From CAWHNT01 sp963830775 (GTDB lineage Bacteria; Pseudomonadota; Alphaproteobacteria; Geminicoccales; Geminicoccaceae), in the NCBI GenBank assembly GCA_963830775.1, contig CAWHNT010000031.1, positions 1 to 64,000 of the forward strand: a stretch of DNA of 64,000 nt, read 5' to 3'. This document shows, one piece after another, positions 53,340 to 62,451 of the stretch (position 1 is the stretch's first letter; every line of letters begins with the position of its first letter). The translations under genes were made by a program, and so were the position numbers. A model generated the notes under the pieces. It was given only the letters and a program-made list of their open reading frames with translations. It was not told the DNA's origin and ran no database searches.

Positions 53340-54891
53340 TTGCTTAGACATTATGCGGCTGCACTCCTGGCGGCCAGCATGGTTTTGCTCGCGGCCTGTA
53401 GCCGCCCGCCGGGCTATCTCGATCAGGACGAAGCCCTGCTCGGCGTCGACCACGGCTTCCTGGGCAACAACCTTCGCCTCTACCACGCAGCCCTTTGGCA
53501 GCCGCAGGGCCTGGGCCTGCGCGGTCCCGGCTACGTGGTCGGTGTCGAGGAGCTCAGCCCGTCTGCCCAGGGCGTCGCGGGTCGTGACGGTGAGCTGAGC
53601 CAGGGCCGGCGCGAGACCCACGCCATCACCCATGTCATGCGCTATGCACCGGGCTCCGCCGCGGCCGATGGCTCCGCGCAGGCCGAGGCGCGTTGTGCGC
53701 TTTACACACGCCTGAACGGTCATCCGCTGGAAGACGGCGGCGATCCGGGCCGCCGCTTCTTCGAGCGCTGCGACGGCAAAGGCACCGTCCGCGACGACAC
53801 CACCGGCCCGATCTACACGGATGCTACGGCTACTGCGCGGCTCCGTGAGTCTCTGGTCAGCGACCTCAACATGGCGCGCTACTCCCACATCCTCGTTGTG
53901 GTCATGGGCTGGAACACCGATCAGGAAGGTGCGCTCAAGAACTTCAACAGTCTCGTGGGCCACCTCGCCGTGGAGGCTGCCGCGCGCGCCGAAGCAGGCG
54001 ACAAGGCCGCCGCCGCGTTCCGGCCACTGCTGGTCGGGGTGACCTGGCCCTCGCAATGGGCGATCACCGAATGGTCGCTGGTGCCGGATCCGGTCATTCG
54101 CGGCCTCAGCTTCCCTTTCAAGCGCTTCGATGCCGACGAGGTCGGCCGCTTCGCACTTGCGCCATGTCGTCACGGACGCTGTCCTGCCGGCACGCGATGC
54201 GGGACGAGGCTCCCCGCCGGTGGTCCTGCTCGGCCACAGCTTCGGCGCCCGCGCCCTGATCACCGCACTTGCGGGACATCCGTTCCGGCCTGGGGAGGAC
54301 GAGCGTCCGCAGAAGGCGAACGCCGCCCCATTCCGCGCCGACGATCGGCTGATCCTCCTCGAGGCTGCCGCAGAGATCCGCTACTTGTTTGACGAGCAGG
54401 AGGGCGGCGGCCCGCTGAAGCTGTCCCCGGCCCTTGCGGACGGCCACCCGCGCACGACGCTCACCTCCTCATCCCGCGATACGGCTGTCTCGGCTGCTGT
54501 CTGGGGCTGGTATGCCGGCGACGCGGACACCTTCAACGAGCTCTGCCGGAACAACGCCAGCACCTGGGGCCACAAGGGCTTCCGATCGGTCCTGCCGGTG
54601 AACCGCTACGAGCTCGATCTGACGGAGGTTCAATGCGCCGCCCTGTGGCGGAATCCGGGTGGGTACGGCAACAATGTCTGTCCGCTGGACCAGGATGATC
54701 CGGGACGGGAGCAGCCCGATCCCGTCGTTGCTGCTCGTGCCTTCGAGCCCGGCAAGCCGTCCAAGCACCCGCTCCGCTATGTCGACGCGAGCTCCATGAT
54801 CAACTGCCCGGCGCCGACCAGTGCCGGAGGCGCGCACGGCGACATCTATCGTCGCGAGACGGCCCGCTTCATCCTGGATGAGATCCGGTGA
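53340..54891 (+). CDS. Lipoprotein with alpha/beta-hydrolase-like domain (one frameshift)
   Basis: About 517 residues. LRHYAAALLAASMVLLAAC is a lipoprotein signal with lipobox LAAC. TTG 53340 has a GAGG site 10 nt upstream. A long N-terminal region contains MARYSHILVVVMGWNTDQEG and LLVGVTWPSQWA. After a +1 break near 54148 come SHLRHVVTDAVLPARDAG and the nucleophile elbow VVLLGHSFGARALITALAG. The C-terminal region contains several Cys and AVWGWYAGDADTFNELCRN. It is a predicted membrane-anchored esterase or lipase; the substrate is unknown. Its stop overlaps the next start. Confidence 0.65.
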
Positions 54892-55979
54892 GCGCGAGCT
54901 ATGCGGCGCTGGCTGTCGCAGCATCGGCCCTTCTAGCCGCCTGTGCCGTGGCACCAGGCTCCAGACCGATGTGCGCCGGCAAGTCGCCGGAGGTGATCCC
55001 CACGGCCGACGGGCCGGAGGACATGGCGCCGGTCCAGCTCGAGCACGGCGGCTACCGCCTCTTCGTCCGTGTCCAGAACGGCATCCAAACGGTGGCGCTC
55101 ACCGCAGACGGTCATCGCCACTCCCGGGCTCCCCTCCCGCCGCCCGACATCGTGTTCGACAGCCTGGGCCTCTCGTTCCTGAAGGGGGCAGGGCAGCGCC
55201 CGGACCAGCTCTTCGCGATCGACCAGGGCGCGCACGCGGTCCGACGCTTTGCCGTGAGGGAGGGCAGGCTCGATCAGACCGGCACCGTGATCGCCGGTCC
55301 GACAAGTCTTCCCCGGCCCAACGATCTTCTGGCCGTCCTGCGCGAAGGAAGCCCCGAGCCGGACATCTACGTCTCCAATCCGGACCTGTTCTGGACGCGG
55401 TTGCGCGAGGGCGCCTGGCCTTCGGTGGTCCTCCTCCGTGCCGGCGAGCCGCCGAGGCCGGTCGTTCAGGACCTGGGATTTGCCAACGGCATCGTCGCCG
55501 ACCCGACCGGGGATCACCTGCTGATCGCGGACTACCGGGCGAAGCGGCTCGTTGCCTACAGTCGGGACAAGACGAGCGGCGAACTCGCCGCGCTCTGCCA
55601 CGTCCCATTGCCGGCCCTGCCGGACAATCTCTCGGTCGACCTCGGCGATCCCGACCGGGTGCTCGTGGCCGCCCAGGACTCGTTCTGGCGAAGCACGCTG
55701 CACCTCCTGGTCAGCAGCAAGTTCTCCTCACCATCCCGGGTGCTGGAGGTCAGTTTCAAAAATCTCACGCTCGAGGGTACCGGCACCGAGTCCGTCTGCG
55801 GCATCATCAAGCGGCCGAACGATCCCTGGCCGCCGCTGGTCTGGGCGGATGGCGGGGAGCATGTCGCCGCCGGGTCGACCGCCGTGCAGGTAGGCCAGCA
55901 GCTCCTGGTCAGCCAGATCGTCCGTCCGGGGATCCATAGCTTCCATTGCCCACGGCCCTCCGCACCACCCGGAGCCTGA
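54888..55979 (+). CDS. Lipoprotein with SMP-30/paraoxonase-like beta-propeller
   Basis: Protein of 363 residues with a lipoprotein signal (SASYAALAVAASALLAAC). The body reads like a six-bladed propeller arylesterase or lactonase: PPDIVFDSLGLSFLK, LFAIDQGAHAVRRFAVREGR, LPRPNDLLAVLREGSPEPDI, DLGFANGIVADPTGDHLLIA and LPDNLSVDLGDPDRVLVAAQ. The Asn/Asp in these segments are the usual calcium ligands. GTG 54888 overlaps the upstream TGA by four bases, so the two lipoproteins are coupled and may act together. Confidence 0.75.
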   Translation: MSASYAALAVAASALLAACAVAPGSRPMCAGKSPEVIPTADGPEDMAPVQLEHGGYRLFVRVQNGIQTVALTADGHRHSRAPLPPPDIVFDSLGLSFLKGAGQRPDQLFAIDQGAHAVRRFAVREGRLDQTGTVIAGPTSLPRPNDLLAVLREGSPEPDIYVSNPDLFWTRLREGAWPSVVLLRAGEPPRPVVQDLGFANGIVADPTGDHLLIADYRAKRLVAYSRDKTSGELAALCHVPLPALPDNLSVDLGDPDRVLVAAQDSFWRSTLHLLVSSKFSSPSRVLEVSFKNLTLEGTGTESVCGIIKRPNDPWPPLVWADGGEHVAAGSTAVQVGQQLLVSQIVRPGIHSFHCPRPSAPPGA

Positions 55980-56029
55980 TCCCCGCCACGCGCTATTGAG
56001 GCCCGCGGCTGCTGCCTCTCGCCCTGTCC

Positions 56030-56048
56030 TCGCTATATCGAGGGCAGG
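56030..56048. repeat. 19-bp motif shared with 53110-53128, copy 2
   Basis: Identical TCGCTATATCGAGGGCAGG lying 22 bp before the ATG at 56070-56072. See the entry at 53110 for the partner copy. Confidence 0.5.
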
Positions 56049-56069
56049 GTAGGTGAGGCCGGAGGTGGG

Positions 56070-56870
56070 ATGACCCTGCGCACGGCACTGAGCGTCGAGG
56101 TCCTGGGCCGCGAGCTGGCGGTGGAGCGGCTGGAGCCGGATGGCGGCGGCAAGGGTCCTGTCCTCGTCTTCCTGCACGAGGGGCTGGGCTGCATCGCCCT
56201 GTGGCGGGATGTTCCGGCCCGCTGTTGCGAGCGGCTGGGCTTTCCCGCCATCGTCTACGACCGCCAGGGCCACGGGCGCTCGGACCCGCCGGGCGGTCTG
56301 CGGACCGTGCGCTACCTGCACGAGGAGGCGGAAGAGCAGCTTCCGGCACTGCTCGACGCGTTGGGGATAGCCGAAGCCGTCCTGATTGGTCACAGCGACG
56401 GCGGGACCATCGCCCTTCTCTTCGCCGCTTCGTTCCCCAAGAGGGTCAAGGCCTTGGTGACGCTGGCGGCGCACGTCTTCGTGGAGGACATCACCATCGA
56501 CGGCATCGAGGCCACCGTCCGGGCTTATGCGACGGGCGGGCTGGGCGCCCGGCTCGAGCGCCATCACGGCGAGGGGACTGACGCCCTGTTCCACGCCTGG
56601 GCCGACACTTGGCTGGCACCCTGGTTTCGGCAGTGGAACGTGGAGGACTGCCTGCCCAGCATCACCGCACCGGCGCTGATCATGCAGGGTGAGGACGACC
56701 GCTACGGCACGCCCCGCCAGGTCGAGGCGATCGCGCGCGGGCTGGCCGGACCGCACCGCACGCTCCTCCTGCCGGGCGTGGGCCATGCCCCGCATCTGGA
56801 GGCACCGGACACGGTGGTCGAGGCCGTGGCCTCGTTCGTGAGCGCCAGCCTCGCCGCGGGAGAGGCCTGA
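56070..56870 (+). CDS. Alpha/beta-fold hydrolase
   Basis: Cytosolic hydrolase of 266 residues. LVFLHEGLGCIALWRDVPAR (oxyanion region), IVYDRQGHGRSDPPGG, VLIGHSDGGTIALLFAASFP (nucleophile Ser), then IMQGEDDRYGTPRQVEAIAR (acid) and GVGHAPHLEAPDTVVEAVAS (His) complete the triad. Substrate unknown; similar proteins hydrolyse esters or amides in amino-acid and lactone breakdown. Its TGA overlaps the ATG of the dadA-like gene, so they form an operon. Confidence 0.88.
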   Translation: MTLRTALSVEVLGRELAVERLEPDGGGKGPVLVFLHEGLGCIALWRDVPARCCERLGFPAIVYDRQGHGRSDPPGGLRTVRYLHEEAEEQLPALLDALGIAEAVLIGHSDGGTIALLFAASFPKRVKALVTLAAHVFVEDITIDGIEATVRAYATGGLGARLERHHGEGTDALFHAWADTWLAPWFRQWNVEDCLPSITAPALIMQGEDDRYGTPRQVEAIARGLAGPHRTLLLPGVGHAPHLEAPDTVVEAVASFVSASLAAGEA

Positions 56871-58114
56871 TGCGCGTCGCCGTGATCGGGGCCGGCGTCA
56901 TCGGCGTCGCCACCGCCTACGAGCTCTTGCGCGACGGGCACGAGGTGACGGTCGTCGACCGCCGTCAGGAGGCCGCCAGCGAGACCTCCTACGGCAATGC
57001 CGGGATGGTGGCACCGGGCCACGCCTATGCCTGGTCGTCGCCCAAGGCCCTGCGGACCCTCCTCCGAGCGCTCCGCCGCGACGACCTGGCCTTGCGCTTC
57101 CGGATGCAGAAGGACCCGCGTTTCTGGTTCTGGGCGCTCCGCTTCGCCCTCCAGTGCACGCGCGAGAAGGCGGCCTACAACACCCGCCGCAAGGTGGCTT
57201 TGTGCCTCTACAGCCAGCGTCGGCTGCATCAGGTGGTCGAGGAGACCGGGGTCGAGTATGGCGGCCGGGGCGGCGGCTCCCTCTACCTCTACCGCGATCC
57301 GGAAGGCGTGCGCCGCGGGGCCGACAACGCGCAGATCCTGCGCGACGAGGGGGTCGAGGTCCGCGCCGTCACGCCGGACGAGGCGGCGGCTCTCGACCCG
57401 GTCTACGAGCCCGTCCGCGACCGGTTCGCCGGTGCCCTCTACGCGCCGGGCGACGAGAGCGGCGATGCCCGGCTCTTCACCCGCAACCTCGCCGCGACCT
57501 TGCGCGAGCGGGGCGTTACCTTCCGCATGGGCGAGGAGGTGCGGAAGATCGAATCGTCGGGGCCCCATGTCCGCCGCCTCGTCACCGCCAAGGGCGAGGT
57601 CGAGGCCGACGCCTACGTGCTGGCCGCCGGCTGCGCCAGCCCGCGGCTCGGCCGCATGGCCCACCTGCACCTCCCCATCTACCCGATCAAGGGCTACTCC
57701 GTGACCCTGCCGATCGAGGGCCGCAACAACCCGCCCACCCTCTCGGGCGTGGACGAGGACAACCTCTTCGCCTTCGCCAACTACGGCGACCGGGTGCGGC
57801 TCACGGCGATCGCCGAGTTCGCCGGCTACGACACCTCGCACAAGCCCGCCGATTTCACGACCGTGCTCCGCGCCGCCCGCGAGCTCTTCCCCGATGCCGG
57901 CAACTACGACCGGCCCGAATACTGGGCGGGCCTGCGCCCGATGACCCCGGACAACCTGCCCATCTTCGGCCACGGCCGCCTCGCCAACCTCTGGGTCAAC
58001 AGCGGCCACGGCCACATGGGCTGGACCTGGGCCTGCGGCTCCGCCCGGATCACCGCCGACCTCATCGCCGGCCGGGAGCCCGAACAGGATGTCAGCACCA
58101 TGCTGGTGGGGTAG
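56870..58114 (+). CDS. D-amino acid dehydrogenase (DadA-type FAD oxidoreductase)
   Basis: Membrane-associated flavoprotein of 414 residues. VAVIGAGVIGVATAYELLRD is the FAD-binding motif, ASETSYGNAGMVAPGHAYAW the DadA signature, IYPIKGYSVTLPIEGRNNPP the substrate-loop region and YWAGLRPMTPDNLPIFG with NSGHGHMGWTWACGSARITA the C-terminal FAD region. It oxidises D-amino acids or related amines to keto acids. Starts by ATGA overlap with the hydrolase; followed by a EutA-like gene. Confidence 0.92.
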   Translation: MRVAVIGAGVIGVATAYELLRDGHEVTVVDRRQEAASETSYGNAGMVAPGHAYAWSSPKALRTLLRALRRDDLALRFRMQKDPRFWFWALRFALQCTREKAAYNTRRKVALCLYSQRRLHQVVEETGVEYGGRGGGSLYLYRDPEGVRRGADNAQILRDEGVEVRAVTPDEAAALDPVYEPVRDRFAGALYAPGDESGDARLFTRNLAATLRERGVTFRMGEEVRKIESSGPHVRRLVTAKGEVEADAYVLAAGCASPRLGRMAHLHLPIYPIKGYSVTLPIEGRNNPPTLSGVDEDNLFAFANYGDRVRLTAIAEFAGYDTSHKPADFTTVLRAARELFPDAGNYDRPEYWAGLRPMTPDNLPIFGHGRLANLWVNSGHGHMGWTWACGSARITADLIAGREPEQDVSTMLVG

Positions 58115-58154
58115 ACCTGTCGTTCAGGCAGGACCGCGGGAAGGGAGGACAGTG

Positions 58155-58946
58155 ATGACGACCACGCTCGAGGATCGGCCTGCCGCCCGCACCCGGCTTC
58201 CGTTCGAGCTCGACGACGGCATTGCCGGCCGGGCGCGGATCGGGCTCGTGGTGCTGGCCACCGACCACACGATCGAGCACGAGTGGCGCCGGATCCTGGG
58301 CGGGATCGAGGGCGTGGGGCTCTACCAGAGCCGGATCTGGAACGATGCCCGGATCACGCCCGAGACCCTGGCCGCCATGGAGGCCGGGCTGGCGGACGCC
58401 GCCGGCGTGATCATGCCAGGGGTCCGGCTCGACGTGGTGGCCTATGGCTGCACCTCCGCCTCGATGGTGATCGGCGAGGACCGGGTGGCCGAACGGATCG
58501 CCTCTGTCCATCCCGAGGCCCGGGTCACCACCCCGATCACCGGGGCCTTCGCTGCCTTCCGGGCCTTCGGGGCCCGCCGCCTTGCCGTCCTCACGCCCTA
58601 CCGCGACGATGTGAACGCCACCGTCCGCCGCTACATCGAGGCGCGCGGCTTCGAGGTGCCGGTGTTCGGCTCCTTCAACGAGGAGGACGACCACAAGGTG
58701 GCGCGGATCAGCCCGGCCTCGATCCGCGATGCCGCGATTGAGCTCGCAGGCGGGCCGGCCGTGGACGCCGTCTTCGTCGCCTGCACGAGCTTGCGGGTCG
58801 CCGGCATCGCCCGCGAGATCGAGGCGGCGGTGGGCAAGCCCGTCACCTCCAGCAACCACGCCATGGCTTGGCACGCGCTCCGCCTGGCGGGGATCGACAC
58901 AGGCCTGCCGGAATGGGGCCGGCTCTTCGAGTTGCCGCTCCGCTGA
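58155..58946 (+). CDS. EutA/maleate-isomerase-like protein (Asp/Glu racemase superfamily)
   Basis: Protein of 263 residues of the arylmalonate decarboxylase/maleate cis-trans isomerase group. Two catalytic cysteines occur in the expected segments, VVAYGCTSASMVIGE and VFVACTSLRVAGIAREIEAA. Other markers are RIGLVVLATDHTIEHEWRR, TTPITGAFAAFRAFGARRLA and LTPYRDDVNATVRRYIEARG. EutA proteins occur in ectoine degradation loci; no ectoine hydrolase is obvious here unless the hydrolase at 56070 serves. ATG 58155 follows GGGAGGAC. Confidence 0.85.
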   Translation: MTTTLEDRPAARTRLPFELDDGIAGRARIGLVVLATDHTIEHEWRRILGGIEGVGLYQSRIWNDARITPETLAAMEAGLADAAGVIMPGVRLDVVAYGCTSASMVIGEDRVAERIASVHPEARVTTPITGAFAAFRAFGARRLAVLTPYRDDVNATVRRYIEARGFEVPVFGSFNEEDDHKVARISPASIRDAAIELAGGPAVDAVFVACTSLRVAGIAREIEAAVGKPVTSSNHAMAWHALRLAGIDTGLPEWGRLFELPLR

Positions 58947-58986
58947 GTGCTGTGGCAAGGCCGGCTACTGAGAAGGCTCAGCACCC

Positions 58987-60328
58987 ATGACCCAGCGTCC
59001 GCTCTGCTTCGTCCTGATGCCGTTCGGCACCAAGCCTGCGGCCGCCGGTGCCACCATCGACTTCGATGCGGTCTATCGGGAGCTGATCCGGCCGGCGATC
59101 GAGGCGGCGGGGCTCGAGCCCTTGCGGGCGGACGAGGAGATGACCGGCGGGGTCATCCACAAGCCGATGTTCGAGCGGCTGATCTTGTGCGACTTCGCGG
59201 TGGCCGACCTCACCACCGCCAACGCCAACGTCTTCTACGAGCTGGGCGTGCGGCACGCGGTGCGGCCCTGGAGCACGGTGCTGCTGTTCGCGCAGGGCGG
59301 GACCCAGCTGCCGTTCGACGTGGCGCCGCTGCGCGCCATCCCCTATCGCCTGACGCCGGGCGGCACGCCGGAGAGCCCGGAGACGGCACAGGGGCTGATC
59401 AGCAGGCGGTTGCAGGAGGCGCGCAACGAGAGTGCCGACAGCCCGATCTTCCAGCTGGTCGAAGGTTTCCCCGACATCCAGCACCTGAAGACCGACGTGT
59501 TCCGCGACCGTGTGCGCTATGCCGCCGAGGTCAAGGAGCGGCTGGCGACGGCACGGCGCCAGGGCCTGGAGGCCGTCCGGGCGGTCGAGCAGGGCCTGGG
59601 CAGGCTCGACGACCACGAATCGGCCGTGGTCATCGACCTGTTTCTCTCCTATCGCGCGGTGAAGGCTTGGCCGGCGATGATCGAGCTTGCCGGCCGGATG
59701 CCGGCGAGCCTCGCCGCTACCGTGATGGTCCGGGAGCAGCTGGCCCTGGCGCTCAACCGCGCCGGCCGCGGCGAGGAAGCCGAGCGCGTCCTCCTGGACC
59801 TCATCGCCAAGCGCGGGCCCAGCAGCGAGACCTACGGCATTCTTGGCCGCGTCTACAAGGACCGGTGGGAAGCCGCCGCGAAGTCCGGTGAGACGATCCG
59901 GGCGCGGGGCCTGCTCGACCAGGCGATCGAGGCCTACCTGAAAGGCTTCGAGACCGACTGGCGGGACGCCTATCCAGGCGTCAACGCAGTCACGCTGATG
60001 GAGCTGCGCGAGCCGCCGGACCCACGCCGCAAGGCGGCTGATCCCGGTCGTGGGCTACGCCGTCGAGCGCAAGATCGCGGCCGGCCAGCCCGACTACTGG
60101 GACGACGCCACCCGGCTGGAGCTCGCGGTGCTGGCAGGGGAGCAGAGGAGGGCCGAGGAGGCGCTGGCCGCAGCCCTGGCGAAGGTGCGCGAGGTCTGGG
60201 AGCCGGAGACGACGCTGCGCAACCTCAAGCTCATCCGCGAGGCGCGCGAGCGACGCGGCAAGGCCCAGCCCTGGCTCACGGGCATCGAAGGCGAGCTGGC
60301 GAAGCAGACAGCGGATCAGCCTCGCTGA
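58987..60328 (+). CDS. DUF4071/TRAFs-binding-type protein with deoxyribosyltransferase-like N-domain (one frameshift)
   Basis: About 446 residues. The N-terminal ~140 residues, CFVLMPFGTKPAAAGATIDF, FERLILCDFAVADLTTANAN and VFYELGVRHAVRP, look like a nucleoside 2-deoxyribosyltransferase-type Rossmannoid domain. The remainder is helical TPR-like sequence (QLALALNRAGRGEEAERVLL, ETYGILGRVYKDRWEAA) typical of the MAP3K TRAFs-binding/DUF4071 group. A +1 break near 60035 precedes LIPVVGYAVERKIAAGQPDY. Predicted sensor or effector of nucleotide-derived signals; function unproven. Its 3' end overlaps the convergent ADP-ribosylglycohydrolase gene by 13 nt. Confidence 0.75.
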
Positions 60329-61335
60329 CTGCCCGCCGCCGTCGCGGCCAGCTCGACCGCCAGCCGCTCGATCTCCGCCCGCAGCTCGAGCTGGTCGAGC
60401 CAGTGCTGCGGCAGGGCTGCCGGGCCATGCAGGGCACCCACAAGGTGGCCCGCGATGCTGCCGGTGCTGTCCGAATCGCCGTCGTGGTTCACGGCGAGCC
60501 GGATCGCGTCGGCCGGGTCATGGCCGACCAGCGCGCACCAGACGGCGATCGCCAGCGCCTCCTCGGCAATCCAGCCTTGGCCTAGCTCGCCCGGGACCAC
60601 TTGGCGCCGGCCCTTGCCGGCCAGTCGTCTGGCAGCAGCTAGCGCGTCCTCCACCTCGGCGGCTTCCGGGCGGCCGGCCATGCCAGCGTCGGCCTGGGCA
60701 AGGGCTGCTTGCAGGTCCGCCCCGTCGAGGATGGCCGCCAGGGTGGCCGCCAGGTGCCCGGCGGCGAGGTATCCCGAAGGGTGGCCGTGCGTGAGGTGCG
60801 CGAGCTTGCTGCCAAGCTCGAAGGGGTCGCCGAACCTCATGCCGACAAGCCCGGCCGGGGCCACCCGCATCACCCCGCCGCAGCCTTTGCTGTTGTTCAC
60901 GGCAGCGCGGCCGAGGCTGCCGCTGCGGCGCAGCGCGTCGAGGCAGGTGTTGCCGGGCGCGCGCCGGCTCCAGAGCGACCTGAGTTCCAGCAGGCCTCCG
61001 GCGTGGGGCTCGACCGGCACGCCGGTCGGTCGCTCGCCCTGGGTGAGGAGCCAGCGCAGATAGGCCCGATGCACGGCCGGCGCCGGGTCGGGCGAGCCCT
61101 CCCGCATGGCCTCGATCAGGCCCTCAGCGGTGAAGAGGGTCATCTGGGTGTCGTCGGTGATGGCGCCGACGCGGCCATAGGCCAGGTCGAAGTCGGCGAT
61201 TCCGGCCGGGCCGTAGCGGCGGCGGATCTGGTCCAGGCGCAGGAACTCGACGGGTGCCCCCAGCGCATCGCCGCAGGCGCCGGCGAGCAGGCAGCCGCGG
61301 ATCCGCTGGGGCCGGCTCAGGGGCATCCCGGTCAT
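60316..61335 (-). CDS. ADP-ribosylglycohydrolase (DraG family), putative antidote of island 3
   Basis: Protein of 339 residues with the ARH/DraG fold: IRGCLLAGACGDALGAPVEF, VGAITDDTQMTLFTAEGLIE (metal-site Thr-Asp-Asp), NNSKGCGGVMRVAPAG, AHLTHGHPSGYLAAGHLAAT and LAVNHDGDSDSTGSIAGHLV (second Asp cluster). Such enzymes remove ADP-ribose from arginine. It is the last gene of the chaperone-ART-small ORF operon, 18 nt after the small ORF. A role in reversing or guarding against the upstream ADP-ribosyltransferase is inferred, by analogy with the Tre1-Tri1 toxin/immunity pair. A second Met at 61326 is an alternative start. Confidence 0.9.
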   Translation of the reverse strand: MTGMPLSRPQRIRGCLLAGACGDALGAPVEFLRLDQIRRRYGPAGIADFDLAYGRVGAITDDTQMTLFTAEGLIEAMREGSPDPAPAVHRAYLRWLLTQGERPTGVPVEPHAGGLLELRSLWSRRAPGNTCLDALRRSGSLGRAAVNNSKGCGGVMRVAPAGLVGMRFGDPFELGSKLAHLTHGHPSGYLAAGHLAATLAAILDGADLQAALAQADAGMAGRPEAAEVEDALAAARRLAGKGRRQVVPGELGQGWIAEEALAIAVWCALVGHDPADAIRLAVNHDGDSDSTGSIAGHLVGALHGPAALPQHWLDQLELRAEIERLAVELAATAAGSQRG

Positions 61336-61353
61336 GCCGGCGGCCGAAGGCCG

Positions 61354-61533
61354 CTATTCGTCAGGGTCGCCTGCCTCGGACTGCATCCGGTCCTGCAGCT
61401 TGCGTGAGGCCTTGGGCAGGTTCCGGCGCGCGGGGAAGTCCTTGCGGGCCTGCTCCAGGAAGGCACGCTCCTCGGCCGAGAGGCCGTCCTCCCCCGCGGG
61501 CTGGGCCGCCGGCTCGGGCTCCTGGCCGCTCAT
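61354..61533 (-). CDS. Small protein coupled to ADP-ribosyltransferase gene, island 3
   Basis: Encodes 59 residues: an acidic N-terminus, then LSAEERAFLEQARKDFPARR, NLPKASRKLQDRMQSEAGD. ATG at 61533 is one base past the ART stop and its GGGAGG ribosome-binding site overlaps that stop, the same arrangement as at 30524 in island 1. The two small proteins align along LS-x3-RA-...-AR-...-ARR-x2-P-x2-S-...-L-x2-R-...-SE. Predicted helical, soluble. Position and conservation suggest a functional partner of the transferase. Confidence 0.65.
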   Translation of the reverse strand: MSGQEPEPAAQPAGEDGLSAEERAFLEQARKDFPARRNLPKASRKLQDRMQSEAGDPDE

Positions 61534-61534
61534 C

Positions 61535-62437
61535 TCAAACCTCCCACAGGATGATGTGGATCTGGCCTGCCCCGCCCGGCGCCGCCGGGTCGGGCCGAGG
61601 CTCCCGGTCCAGGACCTTGAACCTGGTCCCGGGCTCGAACAGCACCTCCTTCTCCTTGGGGAACATGGAGAAGCCGCTGACGTCCTTGCCGTGCGCGCCC
61701 GAGATGGTGAACTGGTACCTGCCGTCGAACCCGGTGCCGGCGGCACTGCTGGTGAAGGCGTACTCGGTCACGATCCGACCCCTCTCGTAGCGCTCCTCGG
61801 CCTCCGTGGGCAGGAAGCCCACGCCCCTGGCCGTCGGGCCCGTGGCGTCCGGCAGCCGGGCCAGCGCCCTTCTCGCATGCTCGATATAGTCCTGCAGCCC
61901 GGCCGGCACCGGCTTCCCCTTCTTCGCCTCGCGCAGGGCCGTGTTCAACTCCCGATAGTCGCTGGACGTATAGCCGTAGAGGCCGACCTTCTCGAGGTCG
62001 GTCATGCCGTGCGTGTCGACCTTGCTCCGCTCGATCGCCTTGTCGACCGACATCAGGTACTGGGTGAACTTCCGGGCACCCATATGGGCGAACATGGGCG
62101 CGTCCTTGCAGGCGGCCACCCGCTCCGTGTAGCTCGCGGCCCTCGCCACCTGGCGGTCGGTGAGCGGCTTGCGATTGCTGGTGAGGCCGAGCTGCCTGAG
62201 CAGCTCATCGGCGATGGCCGCATTGCCGACCTCCTGACGAACCGCGTTCTTGAACGCGACCATCGCCGGGTTCGCCGTGCGCAGCACGCCCACGTCGCGC
62301 AGCCAGTTGCAGAACCGGGAGCCGAGGGTGGAGCTGCTGGCGATCCGGTCCTGCCCGCCTTGCTTCTGCAGCTCGAGGACGCGGCCGGTGGTTGCCTGCG
62401 CCGCACCCCTGAAGTCGGCGAGGGACAGCCCGGGCAT
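61535..62437 (-). CDS. Putative type III effector: R-S-ExE mono-ADP-ribosyltransferase, island 3
   Basis: Protein of 300 residues, paralogue of the island 1 transferase. ART motifs: GYTSSDYRELNTALREAKKG (155-174), TARGVGFLP with Arg204, EYAFTSSAAG (Ser230/231) and EKEVLFEPGTRF with Glu262/Glu264. The N-terminal region (AFKNAVRQEVGNAAIADELL, RQLGLTSNRKPLTDRQVARA) matches the N-terminal domain of both island 1 putative effectors. ATG 62437 lies 14 nt after the chaperone stop; longer in-frame reading overlaps the chaperone and is rejected. No Sec signal. Confidence 0.82.
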   Translation of the reverse strand: MPGLSLADFRGAAQATTGRVLELQKQGGQDRIASSSTLGSRFCNWLRDVGVLRTANPAMVAFKNAVRQEVGNAAIADELLRQLGLTSNRKPLTDRQVARAASYTERVAACKDAPMFAHMGARKFTQYLMSVDKAIERSKVDTHGMTDLEKVGLYGYTSSDYRELNTALREAKKGKPVPAGLQDYIEHARRALARLPDATGPTARGVGFLPTEAEERYERGRIVTEYAFTSSAAGTGFDGRYQFTISGAHGKDVSGFSMFPKEKEVLFEPGTRFKVLDREPRPDPAAPGGAGQIHIILWEV

Positions 62438-62451
62438 GCGAGCAGCCCCGC

